This document shows, piece after piece, positions 42,952 to 52,006 of a stretch of DNA of 64,000 nucleotides; within the stretch, counting starts at the first letter, position 1; each line of letters starts with the position of its first letter. A program made the position numbers and the translations under genes. The stretch spans positions 1,481,630 to 1,545,629 of the forward strand of contig NZ_VOBA01000001.1 in the NCBI RefSeq assembly GCF_008369165.1. Reading direction: 5' to 3'. The notes under the pieces were generated by a model, which saw only the letters and a list, made by a program, of their open reading frames with translations, was not told the origin of the DNA and made no database searches. The stretch is from Dietzia sp. ANT_WB102 (lineage in GTDB: Bacteria; Actinomycetota; Actinomycetes; Mycobacteriales; Mycobacteriaceae).

Positions 42952-44228
42952 GTATCTACTCGACCATCAACTTCACCATGACCATCCCCGTCGTGGTCGC
43001 CGCACTCATCGCGTTGTGGCGCCTGCGTGGGGCCGAGCGTCGCCGCTGGCTGGTCGGGGTCGGCGGCTCACTCGTGGTGCTGTTGATCCTCACCGCGATC
43101 TTCGACAACATCATGATTTCGGCCGGGCTCGTGGCCTACGACGACGCGGTGACCAGCGGCGTTCGCCTGGGCGTGGCCCCGATAGAGGACTTCGCCTACG
43201 CCGTCGCGGTAGCCGTGTTCGTGCCGTCGGTGTGGTTCGTGCTCACCGCGGGGCCGCGCACCGGCGACCGAGGCACAGGGGCCGACAACGAAGAAGCTGG
43301 CCACGCGGCGGGGAGCGTCGACGACGTCCTGATCCGCACCCCCGAGCGCCCTGCCACACCGGGGCTGCTCACGACACTGTTCTGGTCGTCCCGCCCGGTG
43401 TCGTGGGTGAACACCGCCGCCCCGTTTGCGCTGGCGTACTTCTTGGCCACGGGTGGGTTCGACCTTGTCGGGGTGATCGGCACGATCTTCTTCCTGGTGC
43501 CGTACAACCTCGCGATGTACGGGATCAACGATGTCTTCGACTACGAGTCGGACCTGCGCAACCCGCGCAAGGGCGGGGTGGAGGGGGCGGTGCTGGAGCG
43601 GTCCCGGCACACGGCGACGCTCGTGGCCTCGGCCGTGACGACCGTGCCGTTCCTCGTGTACCTCGTGGTGGTCGGCACGCTGGAGTCGTCCCTGTGGTTG
43701 GCGGCGAGCGCGTTCGCGGTGATTGCCTACAGCGCCAGGGGGCTGCGGTTCAAGGAGATCGCGTTCCTGGACTCGGTCACCTCCGCGTTCCACTTCGTCT
43801 CGCCGGCGATCGTCGGATGGACCATCGCCGGGGCGGACCTCAGCGGCGGAGTGTGGGCGTGCCTGGTGGCGTTCATGCTGTGGGGCGCGGCATCACAGGC
43901 GTTCGGCGCCGTGCAGGATGTGCGCTTCGACCGCGAGGCCGGCCTCTCCTCTGTCGCGACCGTCCTCGGTGCGCGGGCCGCGGTGTGGTTCGCGCTGGCT
44001 TGTTACGCCGCCGCGGTGCTGGTGTTGCTCATCGCGGCGCCGTGGCCTGCATCGGGCGCGGCGTTCGCCATCCTGCCGTACCTGGCCACGGTGGCCGCCT
44101 ACGGTCGGGTCACCGACGCTACCGCCGAGGCGACCAACGAGGGCTGGAAGCGCTTTCTCGTGCTCAACATGCTGGCCGGGTTCTGCGTCACGCAACTCAT
44201 CCTGTGGGCGGTGCTCGTCTGGGCCTGA
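42948..44228 (+). CDS. lbtBC: Fusion of lycopene cyclase subunit B and lycopene elongase
   Basis: Predicted 426-aa polytopic membrane protein. Residues 1 to about 105 are the second lycopene-cyclase domain, with VAPIEDFAYAVAV as the equivalent of PxEE. A charged linker of about 30 residues follows. The rest is a UbiA prenyltransferase with the Asp-rich motif NDVFDYESD at residues 194-202. The latter adds two C5 units to lycopene, and the cyclase pair closes the ends, giving a C50 beta-cyclic carotenoid of the C.p.450 type. The fused arrangement was described for Dietzia; in Corynebacterium the genes are separate. Confidence 0.9.
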   Translation: MSIYSTINFTMTIPVVVAALIALWRLRGAERRRWLVGVGGSLVVLLILTAIFDNIMISAGLVAYDDAVTSGVRLGVAPIEDFAYAVAVAVFVPSVWFVLTAGPRTGDRGTGADNEEAGHAAGSVDDVLIRTPERPATPGLLTTLFWSSRPVSWVNTAAPFALAYFLATGGFDLVGVIGTIFFLVPYNLAMYGINDVFDYESDLRNPRKGGVEGAVLERSRHTATLVASAVTTVPFLVYLVVVGTLESSLWLAASAFAVIAYSARGLRFKEIAFLDSVTSAFHFVSPAIVGWTIAGADLSGGVWACLVAFMLWGAASQAFGAVQDVRFDREAGLSSVATVLGARAAVWFALACYAAAVLVLLIAAPWPASGAAFAILPYLATVAAYGRVTDATAEATNEGWKRFLVLNMLAGFCVTQLILWAVLVWA

Positions 44229-44438
44229 GCCCGGTGGAGGGACGGCGGGGCAGGGGGCCGGGGCGCGGGCCGCGGCAGGGGCCGGGGTCGGGGCGGGCAG
44301 ACAAGCAGCGCACCTGCCGACGGTCCGCTGGCACTTCGGCATACGCGCTGTTTGTGGTCCATTCGGCGAGCGCACCCCGGAGGTGCGCGTACATTCCGGC
44401 ATCGCAGGTCACAGCGCGAGACCCGCAGGCTGCCGAGC

Positions 44439-45161
44439 TCAGCGCTGGACGCGCTCTCTCCAGCGCTGCGACGGCGGGCTCGTGCGCCAGTTGCGGAAGA
44501 TCGTCCGGAACGCCCGGGAGAAGCGTCGCCGCATGGCCGCCGGGTCGTCGAAGGGCCGCGCCGAGATCCCCACGGTCAGAGATCGGTCCACCAGTAGTCG
44601 GTCGTCGGCGCCGAACTGGAACGACAGGTCGATGTCGTCGTGCAGCTCCGGGTCAATCCTGTTGACCCCGCCACGCACCCGCTCCCACGCGCTCCGGCGC
44701 ATCGCCAGGTTGGAGCCGAAAAGGACCGGGTGGGCCATGGCTGCGCCAACGGAGACGAAGAACGCATCCATGTAGAGAAGCTTCGCGGCGCGGGCCCGCC
44801 AGCCCGTCAGCCCGATGAACTCACCCGGGCCGGAGACCGCGTCGAGCTGGGAATCGGCCGCGAACGCCGCCTCGACCCGCGCAAGCCACTCCGGTCCGGG
44901 CCGGGAGTCGGCATCGAGCCTGGCGATGATGTCGCCGGTCGCCGAGTCGTAGCCGGTCGCGGCCGCAGCGGGGATGCCGCGACGTGGTTCGGCGACAACC
45001 CGGGCGGCTGCGCCGAGAGCCACCGCGACACTGTCGTCCGAGCACCCGTTGTCCACCACGACCACCTCGTCGGGCAGGCGCGTCTGTTCGGCGAGAGCGG
45101 CCAGACACCCCTCGAGTTCGCGGGCGTCGTCTAGGACGGGGATCACCACGGAGATGCGCAC
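44439..45161 (-). CDS. Family 2 glycosyltransferase, candidate carotenoid glycosyltransferase
   Basis: Predicted 240-aa GT-A enzyme: VRISVVIPVLDDARELEGCL at the N-terminus, VVVDNGCSDDS, the metal-binding ARLDADSRPGPEW (DAD equivalent of DXD), and HDDIDLSFQFG as the catalytic ED-like region. No membrane helices of note. It is convergent with lbtBC and could be the glycosylating enzyme (CrtX-like) that decorates the C50 carotenoid; this rests on position only. The GTG start at 45161 is where similarity to GT2 begins. Confidence 0.75.
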   Translation of the reverse strand: MRISVVIPVLDDARELEGCLAALAEQTRLPDEVVVVDNGCSDDSVAVALGAAARVVAEPRRGIPAAAATGYDSATGDIIARLDADSRPGPEWLARVEAAFAADSQLDAVSGPGEFIGLTGWRARAAKLLYMDAFFVSVGAAMAHPVLFGSNLAMRRSAWERVRGGVNRIDPELHDDIDLSFQFGADDRLLVDRSLTVGISARPFDDPAAMRRRFSRAFRTIFRNWRTSPPSQRWRERVQR

Positions 45162-45207
45162 CGGACCATCCTGCCAGGGGCCCGTGAACCGCGCCCGACA
45201 AGGCGAT

Positions 45208-45237
45208 TTGTGTCGCGTTCGACCGTGTGTGTAATCT
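45208..45237 (+). promoter_or_regulatory. Promoter of the tRNA-Thr/tRNA-Met transcript
   Basis: TTGTGT (45208-45213) and TAATCT (45232-45237) are spaced by 18 bp, about 53 nt before tRNA-Thr. Both hexamers are close to the actinobacterial housekeeping consensus. Confidence 0.5.
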
Positions 45238-45289
45238 GCTAGAGGCTTACGCGCCGAGCGGTTGGGACTCCAATGGTGAAGCGCGGCCC

Positions 45290-45362
45290 GCCCCCTTAGC
45301 TCAGTCGGCAGAGCGTTTCCATGGTAAGGAAAAGGTCGTCGGTTCGATTCCGACAGGGGGCT
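45290..45362 (+). tRNA. tRNA-Thr (anticodon GGT)
   Basis: GCCCCCT pairs with AGGGGGC. The anticodon loop between TTTCC and GGAAA reads ATGGTAA with anticodon GGT. D arm TAGCTCAG and T arm GGTTCGATTCC are normal. Discriminator T45362. Confidence 0.93.
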
Positions 45363-45404
45363 CGCACTGTGCGGGGCGGCTCGATCGTCCGACTGGCAGG
45401 GCAT

Positions 45405-45478
45405 GCCGGTGTAGCTCAGCTGGTTAGAGCGCACGACTCATAATCGTGAGGTCGGGGGATCGAGTCCCCCCACCGGTA
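45405..45478 (+). tRNA. tRNA-Met (anticodon CAT, elongator type)
   Basis: The acceptor GCCGGTG pairs with CACCGGT, with a G-U pair at the end. The anticodon stem CACGA/TCGTG encloses CTCATAA with CAT. The paired first position argues against an initiator tRNA. A lysidine-modified tRNA-Ile cannot be fully excluded from sequence alone, but the location next to tRNA-Thr and hadA matches metT in mycobacteria. Confidence 0.88.
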
Positions 45479-45489
45479 CGACAACACCA

Positions 45490-45528
45490 CGAAGGTCGCC
45501 CGCGTATGCGCGGGCGGCCTTCGTTTTT
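45490..45528 (+). terminator. Intrinsic terminator after tRNA-Met
   Basis: CGAAGGTCGCCCGCG pairs with CGCGGGCGGCCTTCG around TATG (one T-G pair), followed by TTTTT. It is a textbook intrinsic terminator and rare in this GC-rich window for having a true T run. Confidence 0.9.
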
Positions 45529-45604
45529 CTCGGGGTGTCCTCGCCGGCTCCGTTCGGCGTCCGCGGCCGCGGTGCACCCGCGCTCACCCGCCTACGCCCT
45601 CCGG

Positions 45605-45610
45605 TAACGT
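45605..45610 (+). promoter_or_regulatory. Probable leaderless -10 element of hadA
   Basis: TAACGT is followed by 8 nt and GTG 45619, one base more than the usual leaderless spacing. Confidence 0.4.
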
Positions 45611-45618
45611 CGGCGCCT

Positions 45619-46014
45619 GTGAGCACAGACAACGCTGATGACCTCGTCGTCGTCGGAGATCCGGTCACCGTCACCGACGAGGTGGTGGCACGCTTCGCCG
45701 AGGCTGTGGGCGCACCTGCCGGGCAGGTCCCGGTCACCCTCGCGGCCTCGCTGACGGCACCGGTCCAACGCGCGGTGATGGAGCACTCGGCGCTGCGCAT
45801 CGACCTGGCCCGCACCCTCCACACCGCACAGTCCAGCGAGCACCACCGTCCGATCCGCGTGGGTGACGTCCTCACCGCCACTGCCACCGTCACCGGCGTC
45901 CGCTCGGCGCGCGGTGGACGGATGATCGGGTTCGACACGGTGTTGCGCGACGCCGCCGGCGACCCCGTCCAGACCCTGAGTAGCGCACTGCTCACCGCGG
46001 AGGTGCAGGCATGA
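45619..46014 (+). CDS. hadA: (3R)-hydroxyacyl-ACP dehydratase subunit HadA-like
   Basis: Predicted 131-aa single hot-dog-domain protein of the FAS1-like dehydratase N-terminal family. HHRPIRVGDVLTATATVTGVRSARGGRMIGFDTVL is the recognisable beta-sheet core. HadA has no catalytic Asp-His pair; it binds the acyl chain and pairs with HadB. It is shorter than the roughly 158-aa mycobacterial HadA, mainly at the N-terminus, where a more upstream start (45535) would give Pro/Arg-rich sequence. Position beside tRNA-Met and hadB supports the call. Confidence 0.78.
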   Translation: MSTDNADDLVVVGDPVTVTDEVVARFAEAVGAPAGQVPVTLAASLTAPVQRAVMEHSALRIDLARTLHTAQSSEHHRPIRVGDVLTATATVTGVRSARGGRMIGFDTVLRDAAGDPVQTLSSALLTAEVQA

Positions 46015-46451
46015 CCGACCGGATGAGAACGACGACGACGGGGACTCCCGCCGCCGGGGACGTCCTGCCGTCGCGGATTCTGCCGCTCACGCGGGATGAC
46101 CTGCGCCGATACGCCGAGGCGTCAGGGGATCACAATCCCATCCACCTCGACGACGAAGCGGCCCGCGCGCTCGGTCTGCCCGGTGTGGTGGCCCACGGGA
46201 TGCTGACCTCGGCCCTAGCTATCGGGGTCGTGGCCGAGTGGGCAGGGGGAGCGGATCGTGTGGTGGCGACCGCGTTCCGCTTCGCCGGGCCCGTGGTGGT
46301 CCCCGCCGACGTCCCGGCCCGGCTGGAGGTGACGGGGGCGGTGCGCAAGGTAGCCGAGGACTCCTCAACCGCCGACGTTGCGCTCGCGGTGACCTGCGGT
46401 GGGGCGAAGGTGTTCGGAAAGGCGATCGTCACGGTCTCGCTCGAGGGGTGA
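46011..46451 (+). CDS. hadB: (3R)-hydroxyacyl-ACP dehydratase catalytic subunit HadB
   Basis: Predicted 146-aa MaoC-like hot-dog protein. The hydratase-2 motif is YAEASGDHNPIHLD with catalytic Asp40 and His45, followed by GVVAHGMLTSALAIGVVAEW. It dehydrates hydroxyacyl-ACP in FAS-II elongation of mycolic acids as a heterodimer with HadA. It overlaps hadA by 4 nt (ATGA). No HadC follows; tRNA-Trp comes next, as in mycobacterial order minus hadC. Confidence 0.9.
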   Translation: MTDRMRTTTTGTPAAGDVLPSRILPLTRDDLRRYAEASGDHNPIHLDDEAARALGLPGVVAHGMLTSALAIGVVAEWAGGADRVVATAFRFAGPVVVPADVPARLEVTGAVRKVAEDSSTADVALAVTCGGAKVFGKAIVTVSLEG

Positions 46452-46614
46452 CCCGCGACGATTTCGGGCCACCGGCTGCGCTGTCGTACACTGGGACGCC
46501 CGACCGAACGCGGTCGCGGACCGCGCTGCCCGAGGCAGTCGCCGACACTGTAGAGTCGAGGCGTTCGTGCGGCCCGCAGCGCGGGATGGCACGGGTGGCC
46601 GGGTGACCGGCCGA

Positions 46615-46687
<73 letters not shown>

Positions 46688-46723
46688 CACTTCCCGCAAG
46701 CCAGACGACCCGGAGGTAGCCGC

Positions 46724-47065
46724 GTGAGCCAGGATCGCGACGACGACGTCGACATCAGCGGCGCCCGCGATTCCGACGCCGCCGCTGCCGTCCCGACCGG
46801 CAAGGCGGGCCGCGGCGACACTGCTGTGGCGGGCCGGGTCCGTACGGACGCGGACAAGCCGGAGGACACGCGGACCGCCCGCACGAATCCCATCCAGTAC
46901 ATCAAGCAGGTGGTCGAGGAGCTCCGCAAGGTCATCTGGCCTACGCGAAACCAGATGGTCACCTACACCATCGTGGTGTTCCTCTTCCTCATCTTCATGA
47001 CCGCGCTGGTCTCGGGCGTCGACTTCGGCGCGGGCAAGCTCGTCGAGCTCGTCTTCGACCGCTAG
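46724..47065 (+). CDS. secE: Protein translocase subunit SecE
   Basis: Predicted 113-aa protein: an acidic, disordered N-terminus of about 55 residues and then the SecE core NPIQYIKQVVEELRKVIWPTRNQMVTY with its amphipathic helix, and one transmembrane helix (VVFLFLIFMTALVSGV). It stabilises SecY in the translocon. GTG 46724 has GGAGG at good spacing. It is followed by nusG after 63 nt. Confidence 0.93.
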   Translation: MSQDRDDDVDISGARDSDAAAAVPTGKAGRGDTAVAGRVRTDADKPEDTRTARTNPIQYIKQVVEELRKVIWPTRNQMVTYTIVVFLFLIFMTALVSGVDFGAGKLVELVFDR

Positions 47066-47128
47066 AGACCTGCCGCTGGGGTCCGGGGCGAGATCCGGAC
47101 CGCCGAACTTCGAGAGGACCGCATTTCC

Positions 47129-48028
47129 GTGAGCGACATCGATCAGAGCCCCGAGGCCGAGGGCGCCGAGCAGGCCGCGACCGAGGCGGACGCGGTGCTC
47201 GGTGACACGGCCGCGGATCCCACCGAGTCCGACGCCGGCGCCCCTGGCGCCACAGACGATCTCGAGACGGCCCTCGACGAGGACGTCGAGGGCGAGACCA
47301 TCCCCGAGGGGGACGAGACCGAGGCGGAGAAGGAGCTGGCCGAGTCGGCCCTCGAGACCCCCGACGAATCGACGGACGAGGCCCCCGCTGTGGAGGCTGC
47401 TCCCACGATCGATCCGGTCATCGCGTTCAAGCGTCAGCTGCGCAAACTTCCCGGTGACTGGTTCGTCATCCATTCGTACGCCGGGTACGAGAACAAGGTG
47501 AAGGCCAACCTCGAGACCCGCGCCGTGACCCTGGGCGCAGAGGACAAGATCTTCCAGGTCGAGGTCCCGGTCGAGGAGTTCACCGAGGTCAAGAACGGCC
47601 AGAAGAAGGTCGCCAACCGCAAGGTCCTGCCGGGCTACGTGCTCGTGCGCATGGAGCTCGACGACGAGTCGTGGGGCGTCGTGCGCAACACCCCCGGCGT
47701 CACCGGGTTCGTCAGTGCGACGGGCGGCGCTTCCGGCAGCCCCACTCCGCTCTCCTTGAGCGACGTGGCCAAGTTCCTGGCGCCCAAGCCCGAGAAGAAG
47801 TCGGTCGCTGCTGGCACCGCCGACGACTCGGGCTTCGCCCCGCAGAACGTTGAGGTGGAGTTCACGGTCGGCGAGTCGGTCACCGTCATGGACGGTCCGT
47901 TCGCTACTCTCCCCGCCTCCATCTCCGAGGTGGACCCGGCCGCCCAGAAGCTCAAGGTCCTCGTGTCGATCTTCGGGCGCGAGACCCCGGTCGAGCTCGG
48001 CTTCACGCAGGTCGAGAAGATCGACTGA
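47129..48028 (+). CDS. nusG: Transcription termination/antitermination protein NusG
   Basis: Predicted 299-aa NusG. The NGN domain starts [19 protein letters not shown] (about residue 111) and includes [15 protein letters not shown]. The KOW domain begins [21 protein letters not shown] and ends [12 protein letters not shown]. The first 95 or so residues are an acidic extension rich in Glu, Asp, Ala and Thr, a feature of high-GC actinobacterial NusG. The GTG at 47129 is the first start in frame after secE. Confidence 0.95.
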   Translation: MSDIDQSPEAEGAEQAATEADAVLGDTAADPTESDAGAPGATDDLETALDEDVEGETIPEGDETEAEKELAESALETPDESTDEAPAVEAAPTIDPVIAFKRQLRKLPGDWFVIHSYAGYENKVKANLETRAVTLGAEDKIFQVEVPVEEFTEVKNGQKKVANRKVLPGYVLVRMELDDESWGVVRNTPGVTGFVSATGGASGSPTPLSLSDVAKFLAPKPEKKSVAAGTADDSGFAPQNVEVEFTVGESVTVMDGPFATLPASISEVDPAAQKLKVLVSIFGRETPVELGFTQVEKID

Positions 48029-48046
48029 CATTCAGAACTCCCACGA

Positions 48047-48079
48047 CGACCCGTCCCGCGCCCGGCGTGGGGCGGGTCG
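48047..48079 (+). terminator. Hairpin between nusG and rplK
   Basis: CGACCCG and CGGGTCG pair, with further CCC/GGG pairs inside. It may reduce read-through so that the ribosomal genes depend mainly on their own promoter. Confidence 0.45.
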
Positions 48080-48109
48080 CTCGTCTGTGAGCATGGCCCG
48101 CCCCGGCGA

Positions 48110-48140
48110 TTAGGGTTCCGACACGCGGCGCGCGTACACT
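48110..48140 (+). promoter_or_regulatory. Promoter candidate of rplK-rplA
   Basis: TACACT (48135-48140) is a good -10; TTAGGG (48110-48115) at 19-bp spacing is a possible -35. A leader of about 120 nt then precedes the rplK ATG, long enough for L1-mediated control. Confidence 0.4.
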
Positions 48141-48268
48141 CTCCAAGGTTGCGCCTGTCTTCCCGCGTGCCCTCCGAGGGGGGCCGTGTGGGGGCGTGGT
48201 GCACACGACAGTCGGCCTCCCGCGTGTACAGCGCGGAGCCGAGATCCAGTCGAAGAATCAGGAAGACG

Positions 48269-48703
48269 ATGCCTCCGAAGAAGAAGAAGGTCTCAGGGCT
48301 CATCAAGCTCCAGATCAACGCCGGTGCCGCCAATCCGGCTCCGCCGGTCGGTCCGGCTCTGGGTGCCCATGGTGTCAACATCATGGAGTTCTGCAAGGCC
48401 TACAACGCAGCCACCGAAAACCAGCGCGGAAACGTCGTGCCGGTCGAGATCACGGTCTACGAGGACCGTTCTTTCGACTTCAAGCTGAAGACGCCGCCGG
48501 CCGCCAAGCTCCTGCTCAAGGCCGCTGGCCTGCAGAAGGGCTCCGGCACCCCGCACTCCGCCAAGGTCGGCAAGGTCTCCATGGACCAGGTCCGTGAGAT
48601 CGCCCAGACCAAGCTGGAGGACCTCAACGCCAACGACGTCGACCAGGCCGCGAAGATCGTCGCCGGCACCGCCCGCTCGATGGGCATCACGGTCGAGGGC
48701 TGA
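48269..48703 (+). CDS. rplK: 50S ribosomal protein L11
   Basis: Predicted 144-aa protein, full family length. [35 protein letters not shown] is the N-terminal domain with the Pro-rich hinge that contacts EF-G and thiostrepton. [17 protein letters not shown] leads to the rRNA-binding C-terminal domain. ATG 48269 starts MPPKKKK; the upstream open frame is a shadow. Confidence 0.97.
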   Translation: MPPKKKKVSGLIKLQINAGAANPAPPVGPALGAHGVNIMEFCKAYNAATENQRGNVVPVEITVYEDRSFDFKLKTPPAAKLLLKAAGLQKGSGTPHSAKVGKVSMDQVREIAQTKLEDLNANDVDQAAKIVAGTARSMGITVEG

Positions 48704-48794
48704 TCTCCACCACCGAAAACAACTGTGGGAGGGCAGCTCAGGCCCGCACCACACCCGACCGTCGCGTGATCGACGCGGCAGGAATGGAATTCAC

Positions 48795-49514
48795 ATGAGC
48801 AAGAACAGCAAGGCCTTCAAGGCCGCAGCTGACAAGGTCGACCGCACCAAGCTGTACTCGCCTCTGGACGCCCTGGCACTGGCCAAGGAGACCGGCTCGA
48901 CGAAGATGGACTCCACCGTCGAGGTCGCCATGCGACTTGGCGTCGACTCCCGCAAGGCGGACCAGATGGTCCGCGGCACCGTGAACCTTCCGCACGGTAC
49001 CGGTAAGACCGCCCGCGTCATCGTCTTCGCGGCCGGCGAGAAGGCCACCGAAGCAGAGGCGGCCGGCGCAGACGTCGTGGGCTCCGAGGAGCTCATCGAG
49101 CGCATCCAGGGCGGCTGGCTCGACTTCGACGCCGCGATCGCCACCCCGGATCAGATGGCCAAGGTCGGCCGTGTGGCCCGCGTGCTCGGCCCGCGTGGCC
49201 TCATGCCCAACCCCAAGACGGGCACCGTCACGATGGACGTCACCAAGGCCGTCAACGACATCAAGGGCGGCAAGATCACCTTCCGCACCGACAAGGCCAA
49301 CAACCTGCACTTCATCGTGGGCAAGGCGTCCTTCACCGCCGAACAGCTCACGGAGAACTACCAGGCCGCGATAGACGAGATCATGCGCCTTAAGCCGTCC
49401 TCCTCGAAGGGCCGCTACCTCCAGAAGGTCACCATCTCCACGACGACCGGACCCGGCATCCCGGTCGACTCGTCGGCGATCTCCAAGCTTCTCGAGGCGG
49501 ACAGCGACGCATAA
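48795..49514 (+). CDS. rplA: 50S ribosomal protein L1
   Basis: Predicted 239-aa L1, standard length. [11 protein letters not shown] at the start, [21 protein letters not shown], and the [16 protein letters not shown] motif that contacts rRNA. It probably also represses translation of the rplK-rplA mRNA, as in other bacteria. The true start is the ATG at 48795, 91 nt after rplK. Confidence 0.97.
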   Translation: MSKNSKAFKAAADKVDRTKLYSPLDALALAKETGSTKMDSTVEVAMRLGVDSRKADQMVRGTVNLPHGTGKTARVIVFAAGEKATEAEAAGADVVGSEELIERIQGGWLDFDAAIATPDQMAKVGRVARVLGPRGLMPNPKTGTVTMDVTKAVNDIKGGKITFRTDKANNLHFIVGKASFTAEQLTENYQAAIDEIMRLKPSSSKGRYLQKVTISTTTGPGIPVDSSAISKLLEADSDA

Positions 49515-49535
49515 GTGAGCTGACCAGCTCGGCTG

Positions 49536-49571
49536 AAGGCCCCGCGACCGGACAACCGGCCGCGGGGCCTT
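49536..49571 (+). terminator. Terminator after rplA
   Basis: AAGGCCCCGCG pairs with CGCGGGGCCTT with an inner CCGG/CCGG stem around ACAA. It ends the rplK-rplA unit. Confidence 0.8.
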
Positions 49572-49628
49572 CCCGCATTTCGGGGCCGGCGCCCCCGCGG
49601 GAGCACCCGGATACGGGAGGATGACCCC

Positions 49629-50564
49629 ATGACCACCCGCTCGACGAGTTCCGTCACCATCCGCGACGTCGCACTGCGCGACGGGCTCCAGCTCACCGAT
49701 GGCAGGCTGTCCACGGAGTCCAAGATCGCTCTGGTCCGGACTCTGCTCGCAATCGGGATCCCGGAGCTCGAGGTGGGGTCCATGGCGCGTCCGGACCTCG
49801 TGCCTGCGCTGGCGGACACACTCGAGGTGGTCGCAGCCCTCGATGAGGCCGAGCGCGACCGCTGTTGGGTGTGGGTCGCGACGCCGGGGCACGTGCGCCG
49901 CGCGGCGGACGCGGGGGTCCGCCGCTTCCAGTACTGCTTGTCGGTGACTGACGAGCACAATATGGCCAACATCGGCCGCGACACTGCTACCAGCATGGAC
50001 GCGCTGCCCGAGGCCATCGAGACTGCGGCGGCGGCCGGTGGCGCCGTCCAACTCTGTCTGGCGACCTCCTTCACCTGTCCGATCAGCGGGCCGGTCGATC
50101 CAGAGCGGGTTCTGGAGCTGGTCGCCGACCCGCGTGGGGAGGGCACCGTCGATGTGGTGTTGGCCGACACGCTCGGCCAGGCGCATCCGCAGCAGGTGGG
50201 CGACCTCGTTGCCGCCGCAGTCGGGCCAGCCGGGGAGCGCCGGATCGTCTTCCACGGTCACGACACGTGGGGGATGGGCGTCGCAAACACGCTCGCGGCG
50301 GTGGGCGCGGGGGCGCGGATGGTGGACGCCGCGCTCGGTGGACTCGGGGGCTGCCCGTTCGCCCCGGGCGCGTCCGGGAATACGGCGACCGAGGACGTGC
50401 TGTTCGCGCTCCGGCCCGACTGGCTCGACCCCGGTCGATTCCACGAAATCGTGGCAGCCTCCGGTCGAATGCTCGCCGAGCTCGGTGAGGGGTCACGGTC
50501 TCGGACATCGTCCGGAGCTCACGGTAACGGCCGACTGTTCGAGTGGACCCTGCCCGTGGGCTGA
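49629..50564 (+). CDS. Hydroxymethylglutaryl-CoA lyase-like protein
   Basis: Predicted 311-aa TIM-barrel protein of the HMGL/DRE-TIM family. The catalytic Arg-Asp pair is in DVALRDGLQ (Arg17-Asp18), the metal His pair is in FHGHDTWG, and the Cys loop signature is GGLGGCPFAPGASGN. It could cleave HMG-CoA in leucine breakdown or a related 3-hydroxyacyl-CoA. It is convergent with a class III CoA-transferase, a pairing often seen in such catabolic modules. The C-terminus (about 25 residues) is extended. Confidence 0.83.
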   Translation: MTTRSTSSVTIRDVALRDGLQLTDGRLSTESKIALVRTLLAIGIPELEVGSMARPDLVPALADTLEVVAALDEAERDRCWVWVATPGHVRRAADAGVRRFQYCLSVTDEHNMANIGRDTATSMDALPEAIETAAAAGGAVQLCLATSFTCPISGPVDPERVLELVADPRGEGTVDVVLADTLGQAHPQQVGDLVAAAVGPAGERRIVFHGHDTWGMGVANTLAAVGAGARMVDAALGGLGGCPFAPGASGNTATEDVLFALRPDWLDPGRFHEIVAASGRMLAELGEGSRSRTSSGAHGNGRLFEWTLPVG

Positions 50565-50566
50565 CG

Positions 50567-50610
50567 CTGGTACCGGCCGCATGACAAAGACCGGTCCCGG
50601 CCGGCACCAG
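50567..50610. terminator. Terminator between convergent HMGL and CoA-transferase genes
   Basis: Arms 50567-50579 and 50598-50610 pair over 12 of 13 positions around an 18-nt loop, just after the HMGL stop. It may serve both directions. Confidence 0.6.
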
Positions 50611-50634
50611 GCCATCCGGTCGCCGCGCGGCGGG

Positions 50635-51918
50635 TCAGATGACCCCGCGGGCGGTCAGATCGGACAGGCGCGGTTCGTCGAAGCCGAGCAGATCGCGATA
50701 GACGGCCTCGTTGTCGAAGCCCGGCTCCGGCGCACCACCGCGCCATACCGTCCCGGGTGTGCCGCCGAGGACGGGCACGATGCCGGGGCCGAGCACGGTG
50801 TCCTCCACGCCCGGCACGGTGTGCGGGATGATCATGTCGCGGGCGAGGAACTGCTCGTCGCGAACAACGTCCGCGACGGTGTTGACCGGACCCACCACCA
50901 CTCCGGCGGACTCGAGAATCTCACGGATCTGCTCGGCGGTCCGTTCGGCCGCCCAGTCGGCGATGATCGCGTCGATCTCGTCCTGGTGCATCCCTCGCGC
51001 AGAGTGGTCCACGAACCGCGGATCCTCGGCCAGTTCTGGACGCGCCATCGCCCCGCACAACCGGCGGAAGACGGTGTCCTGGTTTGCGGCAATAATCACC
51101 CACAATCCGTCTGCGGACCGGTACAGGTTCGACGGGGCGATGCCCTCGAGTCGGGTGCCGGAGGGGCCGCGCACGACCCCGGCCGCGTCGTAGTCCGGGA
51201 TGACAGACTCCTGCACCGCCAGGCACGACTCTGTGAGCGCGACGTCCACCACCTGGCCCCGGCCGGTGGTGGTGCGGGCCAAGAGCGCCGCGAGGATCCC
51301 CTGCACGGCGAACATCCCGCCGAGGGTGTCTCCGATTGACAAGGCCATGCGCGGCGGTGGCATGCCCGGGAAACCATTGAGGTGTCGCAGGCCCGACACC
51401 CCCTCGGCGACCGAGGCGTAGCCGGCGCGGGCGGCCTGCGGGCCGGTCTGGCCGTAACCCGACACTCGACCGAGTACCAGGCCCGGATTGATCTCGTGGA
51501 GTCGTTCGGGCCCGAGCCCCCATTTCTCCAGGGTGCCGGGGCGGAAGTTCTCCACCACGACGTCGGCGCGGGCGACCAGGTCGAGAAAGATCGCAGCGCC
51601 GTCGTCCGAGCGGAGGTCGAGGGTGATGGACTCCTTGTTGCGCGCGTGCACTGTCCAGAAATGGCGACGTCCGTCGCGCTCGCCCTGGCCCCATGTGCGC
51701 AGTGGGTCCGGGCGACCAGGGTCCTCGATCTTGATTACCCGGGCACCCATGTCGCCGAGGAGACGGCCGGCGAACGGCCCGGCGATGAGGGTGCCGAGTT
51801 CCAATACGAGCATCCCGGCCAAGGGGCCGCTGCGATCCTGCGCGAGATCCTGCCGTAAGACGTCCTGACCTGCGCGTCCCCGTGACACTCCCACGTGCGT
51901 CGATTCACCCTCTGTCAT
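50635..51918 (-). CDS. CaiB/BaiF family (class III) CoA-transferase
   Basis: Predicted 427-aa CoA-transferase. GMLVLELGTLIAGPFAGRLLGDMGARVIKIE is the N-terminal Rossmann part, ARNKESITLDLRSDDG follows, and the catalytic Asp lies in ALSIGDTLGGMFAV. VVENFRPGTLEKWGLG and GVVVGPVNTVADV are further landmarks. The substrate acyl group is not evident. Convergence with the HMG-CoA lyase-like gene suggests dicarboxylyl-CoA metabolism. The lipid kinase gene lies 88 nt upstream on the same strand. Confidence 0.88.
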   Translation of the reverse strand: MTEGESTHVGVSRGRAGQDVLRQDLAQDRSGPLAGMLVLELGTLIAGPFAGRLLGDMGARVIKIEDPGRPDPLRTWGQGERDGRRHFWTVHARNKESITLDLRSDDGAAIFLDLVARADVVVENFRPGTLEKWGLGPERLHEINPGLVLGRVSGYGQTGPQAARAGYASVAEGVSGLRHLNGFPGMPPPRMALSIGDTLGGMFAVQGILAALLARTTTGRGQVVDVALTESCLAVQESVIPDYDAAGVVRGPSGTRLEGIAPSNLYRSADGLWVIIAANQDTVFRRLCGAMARPELAEDPRFVDHSARGMHQDEIDAIIADWAAERTAEQIREILESAGVVVGPVNTVADVVRDEQFLARDMIIPHTVPGVEDTVLGPGIVPVLGGTPGTVWRGGAPEPGFDNEAVYRDLLGFDEPRLSDLTARGVI

Positions 51919-52006
51919 GCCGGTGCCTCCTCATCGCGCGGGATCGATGACGTCAAGACCCACGCCTGGCAGAACCATAGGTGCACAGTCTTCTCCTCGG
52001 TGCGGG

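Noticed and set aside
45405-45478. Initiator tRNA
   Set aside because: The first acceptor position is paired (G-U) and the anticodon stem lacks the three G-C pairs of initiators.
48738-50444. 568-aa minus-strand frame opposite rplA and the HMGL-like gene
   Set aside because: Antisense to rplA and a recognisable lyase; shadow composition.
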